This document shows, one piece after another, positions 1 to 11,659 of a DNA stretch of 64,000 nt. This DNA is from Ceratothoa steindachneri (lineage: Eukaryota; Arthropoda; Malacostraca; Isopoda; Cymothoidae). The DNA is taken from contig OZ018323.1 of assembly GCA_963969495.1 (NCBI GenBank), positions 71,396,920 to 71,460,919 of the forward strand, given 5' to 3'. The position numbers were made by a program, and so were the translations under genes. The notes under the pieces were generated by a model that was given only the letters and a program-made list of their open reading frames with translations, did not search any database and was not told where the DNA came from. Positions within the stretch are counted from its first letter, which is position 1. Every line of letters starts with the position of its first letter.

Positions 1-351
1 GGGGTGCAAACCCAAGTCCCTACGCATAATTCGCCCAACTGAAGTCGCAGAAAGGCCAAGTTCTTGTGAACGACGAGAAATCTACTGCCTCGGATTTTCC
101 CGTACACTCTCATTTACGGCAGCGATGTTTTCAGCAGACCTTGCGTTTCGTTGACGTAAGGGTGTTGGCTGATTGTTGATCGACCCTTTTGCCTCGAATT
201 TGGCCACCAAGCGTCGAACAGTGGACTCAGCAGGACGATTGTGGCGAGGATAGAAATCACGTGATGCGCGGAACGTTTGTCGAACGGAGCACTGATTTTG
301 ATAATAACATTTAAAGAGTTGCACACGCTGTTCAACGCTATACCCTTCCAT
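1..351 (-). pseudogene. DUF4817-type transposase, N-terminal part
   Basis: The minus-strand reading starts at 351 with MEGYSVEQRV and gives the helix-turn-helix N-terminus seen in many arthropod Tc1/mariner-superfamily transposons (DUF4817). This region binds the transposon ends. Visible hallmarks are NQCSVRQTFRA, the HNRPAESTVRRLV recognition-helix region, and NARSAENIAAV. A stop follows RENPRQ at about 79-81, but the same frame continues with SRRSQELGLSATSVGRIMRR to the window edge, so the copy is a pseudogene or carries one point nonsense mutation. The DDE catalytic part would lie outside the window to the left. Domain assignment is from remembered family features; the disruption is seen directly. 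Confidence 0.8.
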
Positions 352-1424
352 CGTGACTTGCTAAGTAGTACTGAACAGTTCACAGTGAGGTTGTCAGATG
401 TCGCTTTAACAACATGGCCACTATTGCCTGACAAAGCTCAAGCATCCTTGTTGAAATACCCTTTAGTTCCCTTGAAAGATGCTGGAAAGCAAATGAGTAG
501 AATAATTTCAGAGTAATTTAACTGTATCTTTAAATATAATAAGGTGAAGGCAGTTTGCACTCTATTTCCGTAAACTGTATCCACGTGCTATTTTGTATTA
601 TTTTCTTAAGAAATCCGTTTTGAAAGGTTTTACTTACGACATCGTCGTTTGTTTTGCCCAATTTATATAAATAAAAATATAAAAGTTCTAGTATATATAA
701 TCTTAGATACCAAGTCAGGATTGATCGCACCATAAGCTTTTATTTAGTAACGGAAGTTCATATTACATCAGTAGAGTGAAAAGCAACGATTGTTTAATCT
801 CCTGCGCCACGTGCTAACTAACCTTAGTCCTTTCCTCAAAATTCACTTTCCATTTATATTTAATTTTCCGTCCTTCGGTCAAATAAGATTTGTTGATTTC
901 GAAAGTAATTGAGGGGCAAAACATTCGTTTCTTCTAACTCCTTCAAATTCTGGTTAACATTAATTTTGTTTTTTGTTTTGAATTAACTCAGCTAATATTA
1001 TTTATATTTACCATCATCAACCACATTGAAACCTTTTATTTAAAACCTAAAGTTTTATAATACTCATTCACGGCCTCAGTAATTAAGATGAATGAGATTT
1101 TATATTGAGCCATTAATAGCCTTAACGTTTTTCACTATTCATTTTCTTCGAATTTATCCACAGTTTCCTAATTTCTTGCTAAGTGCATACATTTATTTTT
1201 TAGTAACAGAGTAAAAATTACATAGTTGTATGGAATTTATTTGTATCCCTTAAAACGCTACGCTAAGAAAATGTCGGTCTCCGTCAGTGCTGGAGAAAAA
1301 TTACTGTGAGGAATTCAATAGAATTTTCAAGAGGCCTGTATGCTCGAGGCCATTTGGTCCGCAGGGCACTTTACGGATTAAATAAATGAATTCAAATTTT
1401 TCTAGCGAACTCCAAATGTTTCAA
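352..1424. other. AT-rich sequence without recognised gene
   Basis: The first ~200 bases probably belong to the upstream flank of the DUF4817 transposon. The rest is AT-rich with no ORF above background and no recognised repeat. Confidence 0.5.
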
Positions 1425-1990
1425 TAATTCCCGGACTAATCTTGGGAGGACTTTGGTAATTATATCATTCGAAAGAAAATGTAGAAAAACATAAGAGTCC
1501 AAATTTCGTTACAGTCTGCAAAATAGGTATGATGTTATTGCCAAATAAATCCACGGCTAATCTTAGAAGGACTTTGACAATTTTATCACCCGGGAGAGAA
1601 TGTAAAACAACATAAGTGTTTCCAATTTCGTTGAAATCTGCAGAATTGTTATGATGTTATTGCCAAATAGGTCCACGGCTCATCTTTGGAGGACTTTGAC
1701 ATTATAACATTCGAAAGCTAATGTAAAACAACATAAGGGTTTCAAATTTCGTTACAATCGGCGAAATAATTATCAGGTTATTGCAAAATAAATCCACGGC
1801 TAATCTTGTAAGGACTTTGGCAATTATACTATTCGAAAGAGAATGCGAAACAACATGAGGGTTTCCAATTTCGTTAGAATCGACAGAATAGTTACAATGT
1901 TATTACAAAGAAAAAGCAGAACTGGGCCATACCGACCGACATAGTAAGATATAGAGTCGCCCGCGATTAAAAACAAGAGGATCAAATTAG
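1425..1990. repeat. ~121 bp tandem repeat, four copies, with terminal tail
   Basis: Four diverged copies of one unit. The landmark GGACTTTG recurs at about 1448, 1569, 1691 and 1812, a period of 121-122 bp. Each unit also carries an AACATAAG-like word, a TTTCGTT word and TGATGTTATTGC. After the last copy comes a tail with GACCGACATAGTAAGATAT and a GTCGCCCGCGATT word. The same unit and the same tail occur inverted at 41.0-41.5 kb, and the unit occurs again at 43.8-44.1 kb, so this is a dispersed family rather than a local satellite. Confidence 0.85.
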
Positions 1991-2084
1991 GAAAGTCCTC
2001 TCATTTGGATGATTTCAACTCCCTGATGGGGCCTAGGAAATTTATTGTTGAGATTTCCACTCGCTACTTATCAGCACTAATTTA

Positions 2085-2345
2085 ACCTTTTATTTTTATT
2101 ATTATTATTATTAGTATTAGTAGTAGTAATATTAGCATATTATTGTTCACATTCTTCTTATTATTTTTTAGTATATTATGTATTATTATTTGTTATTATA
2201 TATTATTAGTATTAATATTATTATCGTTTATCATTATTTAATATGTATTATTATGTATTATAATTATTGATTATTACTATTACTGGTTATTATTATTATT
2301 TTTATTATTGTTATTATTATCTAGTATTATATTTCTATAGTATTA
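2085..2345. repeat. Degenerate ATT/TTA trinucleotide tract
   Basis: About 260 bases of interrupted TTA/ATT trinucleotide repeat, with occasional TAG variants. A simple low-complexity repeat. Confidence 0.85.
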
Positions 2346-4046
2346 CGCTATCCCTTTAAACTTTTCTACCCGCACTTTGTACCAAGAGAACTATTCCCAC
2401 CTAGACCGAGTTCGGGCCTGTAGCATTGGTACCTTAGTGGATTGCATGCCATCATGAGATCAAATAACACGAGGGTATGGAAACAATAAGTAATCTCTCA
2501 ACTTACTGGTTAGTAGACAGCTCTACCTCTACTTCTCCTTATTACATACCCTTCTAGCCCTTTCCAAACTTGGTCTTTTATCCACAGAGTTTCTGGTTGC
2601 CTCGCTCACTTTCGGCTTTTATGAGCCTTAGGCAAGATGCAGGGTAATCCGCGAGAGCCCTACTTACTGCAAGGGCCTGAAGTCCAATAGCTAGTTTAAG
2701 TAGTTGGTACGGGGTGTGCTGGGCCGTGAACTCTGCTAACCTTCTTATAGTACTCATATATGCTAGATACGCTGGCACCATCCTTTATGATTAAAACTCC
2801 AGGACAATGTTAACTGAATGGTGGGCTCGGTTGGAAAAGTGTATCAATGCTGGACCGGGACCGATTATGTGTAAATGATAATATTTTGTAGCTTTTAATC
2901 CTATATTGTATATACTCACCATGAGGTTTTTCTTTCTTTCTCAATTATGGTGACAACCGAAAAGAATAGTTGGACTACACATGAGAATTCGCTTCAAAGA
3001 GAGGCCTTGTCCTCCCTAGGTGTTTTGGAGGCAGTGGTAACACCAGACACTCCTTTTATTTGTGATTTGCTTCCCTGGCACCATCTTTATGGTGGGAAGT
3101 GGCTTCTCTTTTGCCATAATTAAGCCCGCTCTCGAGCAGCTTCAACATTGAAAAGGAGATGGCCCACCTGTGCTGTTTCAGGAGCCCCTCAAACTCTCCT
3201 CTACCGGAGAGTAGTCCTAAATCTTTCCTATGCTTATGGGTGCTGTAAGATCACCCCCACTTTCTTACCTAGACGGCTTTCTGGCAACTCCATCTTCCTA
3301 CGAGAGGCAGTTTCTGCTCTAGCATCAAAAGGGACTGTCTGAGATCAGGCAGGTAGCTCAATACTCACCGCTCTCGGTGAGAATAGCTCGATAGAGGCAA
3401 CACACTTATGGGTATGGGATCTCTGATGGCTTAAGAGGATGGCCAGATGGAGGCAAGCCTTGAAATAAACATGGTCACGAAGGTGAGCCAGCCCAAGACA
3501 GCAGGATCTTCCATGAGATCGAACGCGGGCTAACTGCCAAACACCGAGCCTCAGACGGACCCTGTGTAAGCTTATCCTTAGATGGCTCGGGTCCCCGGGG
3601 GATGAGAAGGAGAGAAAGGGTCTCTCCATCCATCTGGTGCACCTTATACAGCCAAGACCTCCTCTATCTCAAAGATTGATCAGGATGAGGCCAGGTCTCT
3701 AGCACCCTCTTATCTTAAAATGAGAAAGGAAACAAAGAAGAAGACAAAGAGGACAAAGGCTTATTCTCCCTCCACGGTGGAGACGGGAAAGGACGAGTCC
3801 ACTTCAGCAAGCAACCAGGTCAAGATCGGCAGGTTCAACCCCGATGCACCCTCAGTTATTGTGGCCCAGACTAAAAAAAATTCGCAAGTGAGCTAAGCGG
3901 ATCCTCGATCACTTCTGGGACCTCATTAATAGACTACATGGCACGTTTGAGCCCGCCGGCTTCAAATGGTTTCTGTTTACTAGCTCCACTAATGGCAGCA
4001 TGTTAGCCAAGAGAAACCGAATCCATCAGAAGAGATCATTAGGTAA
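2346..4046. other. Unassigned GC-richer block, possibly an old retroelement
   Basis: From about 2,900 to 4,040 the base composition is clearly richer in G and C than in the neighbouring DNA. Short open frames exist at 2578-2781 (minus), 3148-3342 (plus) and 3345-3629 (minus), but none matches a family I know. The block ends exactly where LTR element A begins. It may be the remains of an older element that served as target, but no domain supports this. Confidence 0.35.
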
Positions 4047-5789
4047 TGTTGTAGTATAAGAAGGACCGAGTGATGCAAGGAGTTCGTACGTATGGGTTGT
4101 TTGCGTACTGCGCCCCTAAAATTCCGTGATTAAAGTTTTATCTCTCTAAGAGTGCTATATATCTGATTATTATATATTATTTATTGCTATCTGATTATAA
4201 CTTCTTTTAGCTTTGAGGGTTCCTTGTGCCATACTTAACGTTTCGAAGATAAAAGAAAAATTTGTTAAAACAAACTAAAACTTTAACTAAAAAAATAAAA
4301 ATAAACATGAACTAAAGAAATATTACACACTAAATACACTGAAATGACTTTAATAAGTTTAAGTAAGGTTTTATAAATTGACCAACTTTAAATTATATTG
4401 ATGATCGACCTACCGTTTACTGTAATATTAAAAACTGCTAAGGGCCTTTACCGGACGGATACTGGAGTTTAAATACCTTTGTAGATCCCTCTTGGAATCG
4501 GGTTGAGTCTGACCTTGAACTCAATGAGCTGCGTTACATCAGGAATCTTGTTGTCTGGATGACGCGTGCCGCTCGTCCAGATGGTTGGTACAGACGAAAT
4601 AGTTTTAAAGCCACAGAGGAATTTAGCAACTGTGGCAGATGGGGGAGCCACACGCCTTCGGCAGGAAATGATATCACCACGGGATAGTGAAAGAATGTTC
4701 TTTTCTTCTCTTTGGATTACTGTGGGGAATAATTCGTACTGGCTAGCAATGAGTCAATGCTTGAATCCTTTGACTCAGAAGAGTACTGGAGGAAGTGCAC
4801 TCCGGGGTGTTACTCAAGAGCGAGGACTATCTCTATGCTTTAAGGTTGCATCACGATAGGAGAGGATTCTCTGACGAGAGTAAGTTGAACTTGATTCTTA
4901 AACTAAGTTAACTTAAAGTTCGGTGTGTCCACCAAGAACGTGCTCGAGGAGGAGATACTTCTTAGTTCCGGTATTTCTCTACGGTGAGGACTATCTCGGT
5001 GCTTTAGGCTGCCACTAGAATAGGGGGGAGGGGTTCTCCGGCGAGAGTAAGTTGAAATTGATGCTTAAATCAAGTTAACTTAAAGTTCGGTGTGACCATC
5101 AGGGAATAGCTCGAGGATGAGCTTCTGCTTCTTAGTTCCAGTATTCCTCAAGGCGAGGAATATCTCAGTGCTTTGGACCAAACAAGGATAGGGGAGGGGT
5201 TCTCTGACTAGAGTAAGTTGAACTTGGTTAAGTTAACTTAAACTTCGGTGTGATCACCAGGAACTAGCAGGAGGATGAGCTGCTTCTTAGTCCCTTCTCT
5301 TAGTAGCCCGGCCTCTTGCCGGGGACTTCATAGCCTGCTGATTCACGTATTCTACCCCGTTTTTCCAAAGTTTTTGGTATATATACGTTGTTACTCCACT
5401 GGAGTAGGGGTAGGAGGTGGAGAGGGGTTGTGGACAGGCCGCATAAAGGTTCCTCCTCCAACGGTTTTTCCCAGGGCGTCGTACAGATGGCCCGGTGGGA
5501 CCTTCTGGATTTCAGACGACGCTCCTCTAATATCGCCACAGGGGTGAAATTGAATACCCGCTCTTAGGGGAAATCTTGCAGTTGTAACCTATGTTATGAT
5601 CTCCAGTCCGACCTGAACTGATTATCGCCTTCTGTGGTCTCGGAAGGTCGTTCAGATTCCTCATCGGGAGAAAGGGCGAGAGCGACGCGGTTAAGAGTTT
5701 GAACCATGGCGTCTACAATGCCAGGATGTTGCGGGCAACGTCGCGTGGGCTCGACTGTGAGGGGAGGGCAGTATTGATTCTCTCACACA
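4047..5789 (-). repeat. 3' LTR of element A
   Basis: About 1.74 kb, homologous along its length to 7856-9602. The left edge TGTTGTAGTATAAGAAGGAC aligns with TGGCGTGGTATAGGAAGGAC at the other copy. The right edge is CTCTCACACA, so on the minus strand the LTR starts TGTGTGAGAG. It contains a three-copy internal repeat and a short TATATA seed at about 5378 that is greatly expanded in the sister LTR. Confidence 0.85.
4820..5290. repeat. Three ~160 bp tandem repeats inside LTR A (left)
   Basis: The phrase TTCGGTGTG, preceded by AAGTTAACTTAAA-like sequence, recurs at about 4919, 5086 and 5244. Each unit also has GATAGG...TTCTCTGACGAGAG and CTTCTTAGTTCC words. The spacing is 158-167 bp. The sister LTR carries the same three copies, so the array predates insertion. 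Confidence 0.8.
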
Positions 5790-5810
5790 CCCTCTTTTCA
5801 AATAATTTAA
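5790..5810 (-). other. Polypurine tract of element A
   Basis: Read on the minus strand, GAAAAGAGGG lies directly before the TGTGTGAGAG start of the 3' LTR. A second purine-rich patch, AGTTCCCCCC on this strand's complement, lies just upstream. This is the usual priming site for plus-strand DNA synthesis. Confidence 0.6.
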
Positions 5811-6203
5811 GGGGGGAACTCCAGTGAACAATAAAAACAACTAACTTAACCTAGTCGACAAAAGCAAAGTTGCATGGCTTTGAACCCTCTCTTGACTATC
5901 CCGGCTAACTGGGGTCAACCCTACTCTTATCTTAAGTTTATTTAAACTTGGGCGCACACGCGCGCGCGTACAAAGGCATTGGGTCGAAATAGGCCTCGCA
6001 AGCCTACTGTAGGTATGTTTCACAACACAATTTAACATGCTCACAACACAATTTAACCTTTAAACAAAACAAAAACCTAATTCATTGATTGAACACACAA
6101 AAAAAAACAACAGCTACGTCCTTACATTTCTAAACTTTTAAGTACTTAAATCGTAGCGATAACTACTAACACACAAAAAAATGAAAACATGGTTTCACGA
6201 TTA
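5811..6203. other. Interior of element A, non-coding
   Basis: Between the RNase H remnant and the polypurine tract. Contains a short GC/AC-rich patch near 5955 (CGCACACGCGCGCGCG). No domain recognised. Confidence 0.5.
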
Positions 6204-6420
6204 CTAGGTGCTGAAATAACCCTCAATGCGGTTTCGACTCAGGTTATAGAGCTGCTTTACCTTATCGGCCCCTTTGATGTAGCTAATATTAAAGTGGTGC
6301 TCTATAACAACTTCCTTACGGCGCCTAAATTGGCCGTTCGATTTATTGAGTCTACCCAAGTAAGTCACACAAAGGTAATGGTATTCCAACCTACTTGAAT
6401 TACCCTTCTTATGATACTTG
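6204..6420 (-). pseudogene. RNase H C-terminal remnant of element A
   Basis: The minus-strand frame reads LNKSNGQ, then EHHFNISYIKGADKV and LSRN. This matches the end of a Ty3/gypsy RNase H, whose last conserved segment has the pattern F-x-I-x-Y-I-K-G-x-x-N/K and L-S-R. Element C has the closely similar QFxIRYIKGTENCVADCLSRN at the equivalent place. It is the last coding relic before the 3' LTR, with no integrase after it. The rest of RT and RNase H is lost. Confidence 0.65.
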
Positions 6421-6739
6421 AATAATTTTAATCTTACCCTTATGGCTAGAGCGGCCTGTTACAGTGTGGCATAAATGATGGAAGCGTGATTCCCATAGTT
6501 CTCCTTTAATAAGGTGCACTAGGAGATCGTTTCTAGTATTGATCCCACGGGGTCGAAATTATTTTTCCTAACGGGATCGTTAATGGGCGTAGCGCTCACG
6601 ACGACTTGGAGTTTTAGTGGTAACTCCGTGGATGCTTCGTTTTTGGGAAGACTCGTGGTGGTAAGGGATACTCATTATCCGCGTCTACCATATGACTCGG
6701 TTTACCTGAGTGTACCGCATTTACACGTCCATCTTCCTT
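6421..6739. other. Interior of element A, unassigned
   Basis: About 320 bases between the gag repeat region and the RNase H relic. A plus-strand open frame at 6583-6774 runs antisense to the element and is probably chance. Protease, integrase and most of RT should lie here and are deleted. Confidence 0.45.
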
Positions 6740-7600
6740 TCATGTCACCCTATTTGGCTGGGTTCTCCTCATAGGTACTTTCTCAGGTAACCATGCGTGT
6801 ACCTCTTCCCTACTTCCTTCTTTCTCTATCGTTACACCATTTGGTTGTGTTTTCATCTTAAGTAATTCCTTAGGTACACATCCTGGTACCGCTTTTCTAC
6901 TTACTTCTTCATCTACCGTGAGCCCATTTGGCTGGGTTTTTATCGTAGCTACTTCCTTAGGTACATAGGCTGGCACCGCTTCTCTACTTACTTCTTCATC
7001 CATCGTTACCCAATTTGGATGAGTGTTCATGGATGGTACTTTCCTGGGCCCAGGCCGGGATAAAGCCGCCTCGACATCAATTTGTATTCTTCTTTCATCT
7101 ACTTCTCCTTTCATCTTTATTTTTTTTCTTCTGATTCTCTTTCCCTCTTTATTCTTCTTTCCTCGGATTCTCTTGCCGCGTTCTCTAGTTCTATTCCCGC
7201 CCTATTTTTCTTTCTTCATCTTCTCTTTTTACTTTATTCTCTTTCTATACTTATTCTTAATTCTTCTGCTGCTTTTTTAAATCTATTATTCTTTCGTTTG
7301 TTTTACCTCGCCTCGGTATTCTTCTTTCTTCGTCTTCTATTTTCTACTGCATTCTTCTTTCTTCCATTTTTATATCAAAGTGTATTCTTACTTCTTCTTC
7401 TCTATCCCACTGTATTCTTTCTTCTTCTCTTCTCCACCATCTTATTTTTTCTTTGAATTCTATTCTCTGTTCTTTCATGACGTAGTCAGCCATAGCTTTG
7501 CCCTCTAGTCCCAGCATTTGAGCTTGTTGCTCGAATCTTTTGACAGAATCCATTTTGTGGATGTCCGTCACACTTTCACCGCTGTGAACTCAGGTACTTA
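6740..7600 (-). pseudogene. gag-like region of element A with 29-residue tandem repeats
   Basis: The upstream part (7571-7344) reads MDSVKRFEQQAQMLGLEGKA followed by a glutamate/arginine-rich helix (MKEQRIEFKEKIRWWRREEE). It resembles the gag N-termini of elements B (KQGQTLGLKDKE) and C (LQGEILGLSGKN). A pyrimidine-rich stretch on the plus strand (about 7090-7450) encodes the charged coil. After a frame change, the open frame 7114-6740 contains about 3.4 copies of a 29-residue unit built on TQPNG-V-T and EEVSREAVPAYVPKE. The matching DNA period is 86-87 bp (CCATTTGG-like landmarks at about 6838, 6924 and 7011). The capsid core is missing. The repeat's function is unknown to me. Confidence 0.65.
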
Positions 7601-7829
7601 TGCAACCACTAACCAGGTAGCGCGCTGCCTAACTTTCCTTAATCCCAAAACCTGGGATATTGGAATACCAACCCACCAACAAACTTAGTTAATAACATTG
7701 ACAGGCTAATCACCACAAAATTATACACCGACATTGTTATGTTTCAATCTTTCCTCGAACGCTTGGCACACCTTTGTGATTCCTGAAGGGAAAACAAGAC
7801 AAACAACTTATGCTGAGTTCATCCAATAC

Positions 7830-7847
7830 CCATCAAACCTTACACCA
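7830..7847 (-). other. Primer binding site of element A
   Basis: On the minus strand TGGTGTAAGGTTTGATGGG follows the inner end of the 5' LTR after a few bases. It starts with TGG, as sites complementary to the CCA end of a tRNA do, and shares TGGTGT with elements B and C. Confidence 0.55.
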
Positions 7848-7855
7848 AATATTTA

Positions 7856-9174
7856 TGGCGTGGTATAGGAAGGACCGAGTGATGGAAGGAGTTCATAAGT
7901 ATGGGTTGTTTACGTACTACACAACAAACTCCATGATTAACGTTTTATCTCTCTAAGAATGTTATATATATGATTATTCTATATCATTTATTTTTATCTG
8001 ATTATAACTTCGTCAAGCTTTTAGGGTTCCTTGTGCTATACTTAGCGTTTCGAGGATAGAATAAACATTTGATAAAACAAACTAAAACTTTAATTAAAAC
8101 AAAAAAAATAAATAAACATGAACTAAAGAAATATTACACACTAATACACCAAATGACTTCAAAAGGTTTAAGGAATGCTTTCCAAATTGACCAACTTGAG
8201 ATTATAGTGATGGTTGACTTACCGCTCACTTCAATATAAAAAAAATGCTAACGGCCTTTATCGGACAGATACCGGAGTTTAAATACCTTCGTAGATCCCT
8301 CTTGAATCGGGTTTGAGTCTGACCTTGAACTCAATAAGCTACGTTACCTCAGGAATCATGTTGTCTGGATGACGCGTGCCGCTCGTCCAGATAGTTGGTG
8401 CGGGCGAAATAGCTTTAAAGCCAAAGAGGAATTTGGCGAGTGTGGCAGATGGTGGAGCCATACGCCTTCGGCAGGAAATGATATCACCACGGGATAGTGA
8501 AAGCGTGCTTCTTTCTTCTTCGGATTACTCTGGGGAATAATTCGCACTGGCTAGCGATGAGCCAATGCTTGAATCCTTACACTCAGGGGAGTACTAGAGG
8601 GAGTACACTCGGGGATCTTCCTTAAGGGCAAGGACTCCCTCTGTGCTTTATGATGCACCAGGATAGGAGGGGTTTCTCTGACGAGAGTAAGTTGAACTTG
8701 ATGCTTAAACCAAGTTAACTTAAATTTCGGTGTGACCACCAGGGACTTGCTCGAGGATGAGCTTCTTCTTAGTTCCAGTATTCCTTAAGGACACGGACTA
8801 TCTCGTTGCTTTTGCCTACACCAGGATTGGGAAGGGTGTCTCTGACGACGGTAAGTTCAACTTGATCAACTTAACTTAAAGTTCGGTGTGACCACCAGGT
8901 ACTAGCTCGATGATGAGCTTGTTTTTCTTAGTTCCAGTATTCCTCAAGGGCGAGGACTATCTCGGGGCTTTGGGCCACACCAGGATAGGATGGGGAGATT
9001 CTCTGACGAGAGTTAGTTCAACTTGATCAAGTTAACTTAACTTTCGGTGTGATCACCAGGAACTAGCTCGAGGATGAGCTGCTTCTTAGTCCCTTCTCTT
9101 GGTAGCCCGGCCTCTTACCGGGCACTTTGTAGCCTGCTGACTCACGTATTCCACCCCATTTTTCCCAAGTTTTT

Positions 9175-9227
<53 letters not shown>

Positions 9228-9602
9228 GTCGTTACCCCACTGGGGTAGGGGTAGGAGGGGGATATTTGTGGACAGGCCACATCAAGGTTCATACTCCAAC
9301 GGTTTTTCTCAGGGCGTGGTACAGATGGCCCGGTGGGATCTTCTGGATTAGGGGGTACGCTCCTCTAATTTCGCCTCTGAGGTGAAATTAAATACCCGCT
9401 CCTAGGGGAAATCTTGCAGTTTTAAACCGATGTTATGGTTTTCAGTCCGACCTGAGCTGATTATCGCCTTCTTTGGTCTCGGAAGGTCGTTCAGCTTCTC
9501 ATCGCGAACAGGAGCAAAGGCGACGTGGTTAAGAGTCTGAACCAGGATGTTGCGGTCAACGTCCCGTGGCTCGACTCTGAAGGAGGGGAATTATCAATTC
9601 CT
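7856..9602 (-). repeat. 5' LTR of element A
   Basis: Homologous to 4047-5789. Carries the same three internal ~160 bp repeats (landmarks about 8725, 8881, 9042). The TATATA seed of the sister copy has grown here to a ~50 bp (TA)n tract at 9177-9227. Similarity to the left LTR fades around 9,600, so the outer edge is approximate. Confidence 0.82.
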
Positions 9603-11440
9603 TGATAGATAGAGAGACGAAGTTGACCCGTTTCTCGGACGGTAGCCTTTTTGCGGATGTGTTGGCTCCATCCGAGTCGGCCTTATTTAGTCCCATTCTG
9701 AAACTTAATAGTTCGCTAGTGAGTGTGACGTCATACTCTACCCTAAGCTTTGTGAAAAGAGTTTCTTACGCGGGGGAACTCGTAGATGACTCCTTAGAAG
9801 ACATCGGAATAGAATGGCTGACCATGGGGAAGTCAAGGTTGTACGCGTGATGATAAAACAGCGAGGAGCATTGAGACATACCCTTACACACTTCGTCACG
9901 TTTGACCATGACAGAATCCTTGAGTCGGTAAATTCCTACCACTGTCTCTAACATGCTACTACTGCGGTTAAATTTTGAGGTGGGATCGTTATGTTGTGAG
10001 GCATGTTTACAAGTTTCTAGTTATGCCTGCCCATAGCTCTAATTTAAACCCGTTAAAAGCCTATGAAAGATGCTTGATAACAACCTTTTGGCGTGCAAAC
10101 CAAAGAATGTTAGAAATTCGTCTCAAAAATGAAGAAAAATAAATAAAAAACATATTTGAACAATGCAATAAATTGTTGAGGACTTGTGACTGAATCTGGG
10201 TTTAATTCATTGATATTTTGTTAATTGTTTAGAAGGGCACTTATATATATCGTTCTTTATTTTGGAAACATCCTTTCTTCAAATGAAATTTCTTCCCTCA
10301 TAACTTGTTTTATGCACTGTTCTATCAAAGAGAAAATCCGGAGTGGGGCCTTCTTAGGCGGCTGGTGGCCAATGACATCTTCCCGTCACTAGCCTATACA
10401 GCCCTTACAGCCGATTCACAACATATTGCCCGAAAAGCTTTTGCACCAATTCAACGAGTACAATGAGAGATCCTGTCGACAGAGCAAACAAGGACTCCCA
10501 TGAATTTGCACTAGCTTGCGTTCATCCTGGGTGCAAATTTCAGAACCTTTAGAGATAGACGTATGGCAACTCTCTTATGAAGTACAAACAACAAACGTAA
10601 TATGACAGTAATAGTGTTAATACAGAGGGACATATGACTCTTCAAAACAGAAAATAAAGAGTATCCGATAGATTAATTAAAGCAGTAATTAAAATATCAA
10701 AGAAGTATCCCCCACAATTACTAAGTAGCTGTAATATTTGACTCAATATCTGAAGATTTCTATTCATTAGTAATGGATAACATACATAAGAAAACCATCA
10801 CTGCAAAGTTGGAGAACAAAGATACTCTAGATAATTGGTTATAAATAATAATAATAATTTTCACAGTAGTGAAATAGATTAGTAGAACATCAGAAGCAGC
10901 CGAGCTTACTGTACATTATAACCTCTTACTCCTAATAGGCTAGGAAGAAGATAAACATATATACAGCGTGTTCGGGTTAAATTTAACAATTTGCTTAACA
11001 GAACACCACCGAAATATATCAGCCAAATATAAATGTATTTTAAAAATTCAAAATTATCAACTAGATTATAACTAGGATATAAAAGTGCTAAGGGTGCTAC
11101 TACAACAGCAATCTCTCTCATTAAACTCAGAATTTCATTACTCGGGTCTTCCATAACCTTTTCCTGCAGTTATTGGATTGATACCCGCGTGAGGACGCAG
11201 TCAGAATGATTGTTGTCTCCTTTCCGTCTAACCAAGGCTTCATAGTTACCGTTGGATCTGTCACATTTTACAAGCTTTACACTGTTCACAGAGCATTCAT
11301 CAGCAGTCATAACGTTGGCATTTTAATACTCGGTGTGAATTATTATCAAATAAAAAAGACTCGCAGGAATTATAATGAAATTATCATGTCACATTCACGA
11401 TTTCAGTGAAATAGACTTTTCAAAGAGGAAAGGAATAATT
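9603..11440. other. No recognised gene
   Basis: A 9602-9850 plus-strand open frame (82 codons) has no recognised domain. The 10.33-10.56 kb stretch is somewhat GC-richer and could be an old element, but nothing identifies it. The remainder is AT-rich. Confidence 0.4.
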
Positions 11441-11545
11441 TTTTATTCTGAAAGACATGTCACATTCTTCTTTCTGTCGATGAAGTTAAAATAAAATCTT
11501 TTATGCTGAAAGACATGTCACATTCCTGTTTCTGCCGATGCAATT
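11441..11545. repeat. 68 bp duplication
   Basis: CTGAAAGACATGTCACATTC followed by TTTCTG-CGATG-A-TTAA occurs at about 11448 and again at 11516, a 68 bp offset. Two copies, slightly diverged; part of the core (TGTCACATTC) also occurs at about 11388. Confidence 0.65.
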
Positions 11546-11659
11546 AACTTCAATGAAGAAAACAGAAATAAAAATTTGAATTGCTTACTGTTCGAAATTT
11601 AAAAATGAATTCTTTCTCAACATATTAAGTAAGAAATTGATACTAAATTTTTAAAGTGT

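Larger units (their letters stand above)
4047..9602 (-). mobile_element. LTR retrotransposon A (Ty3/gypsy relative), degenerate
   Basis: Two long direct repeats, 4047-5789 and 7856-9602, bracket a ~2.07 kb interior that reads on the minus strand. The interior holds a gag-like N-terminus, an 87 bp tandem repeat region and an RNase H C-terminal remnant just before the 3' LTR. Protease, integrase and most of RT are absent or unrecognisable. Both LTRs begin TG on the plus strand at the aligned ends (4047 and 7856). A primer site and a polypurine tract lie where expected. The LTRs look roughly 85% identical by eye, so this is an old insertion. The right LTR is ragged at its outer end and no target duplication was found. 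Confidence 0.85.

Noticed and set aside
1425..1990. CRISPR-like array
   Set aside because: Whole units repeat with uniform divergence; there are no constant repeats alternating with unique spacers, and the context is eukaryotic.
3148..3342. Possible DIRS-type RT start (LREAVSALASKGTV)
   Set aside because: A short resemblance only; the RT blocks that should follow are absent.
4566..5547. Open frames within LTR A
   Set aside because: LTR sequence present in two copies, with no domain and no conservation of frame between copies.
7023..7456. Plus-strand F/L/S-rich frames that look like membrane proteins
   Set aside because: They are antisense to the charged coil of element A's gag; the purine-rich coding strand gives a pyrimidine-rich complement.
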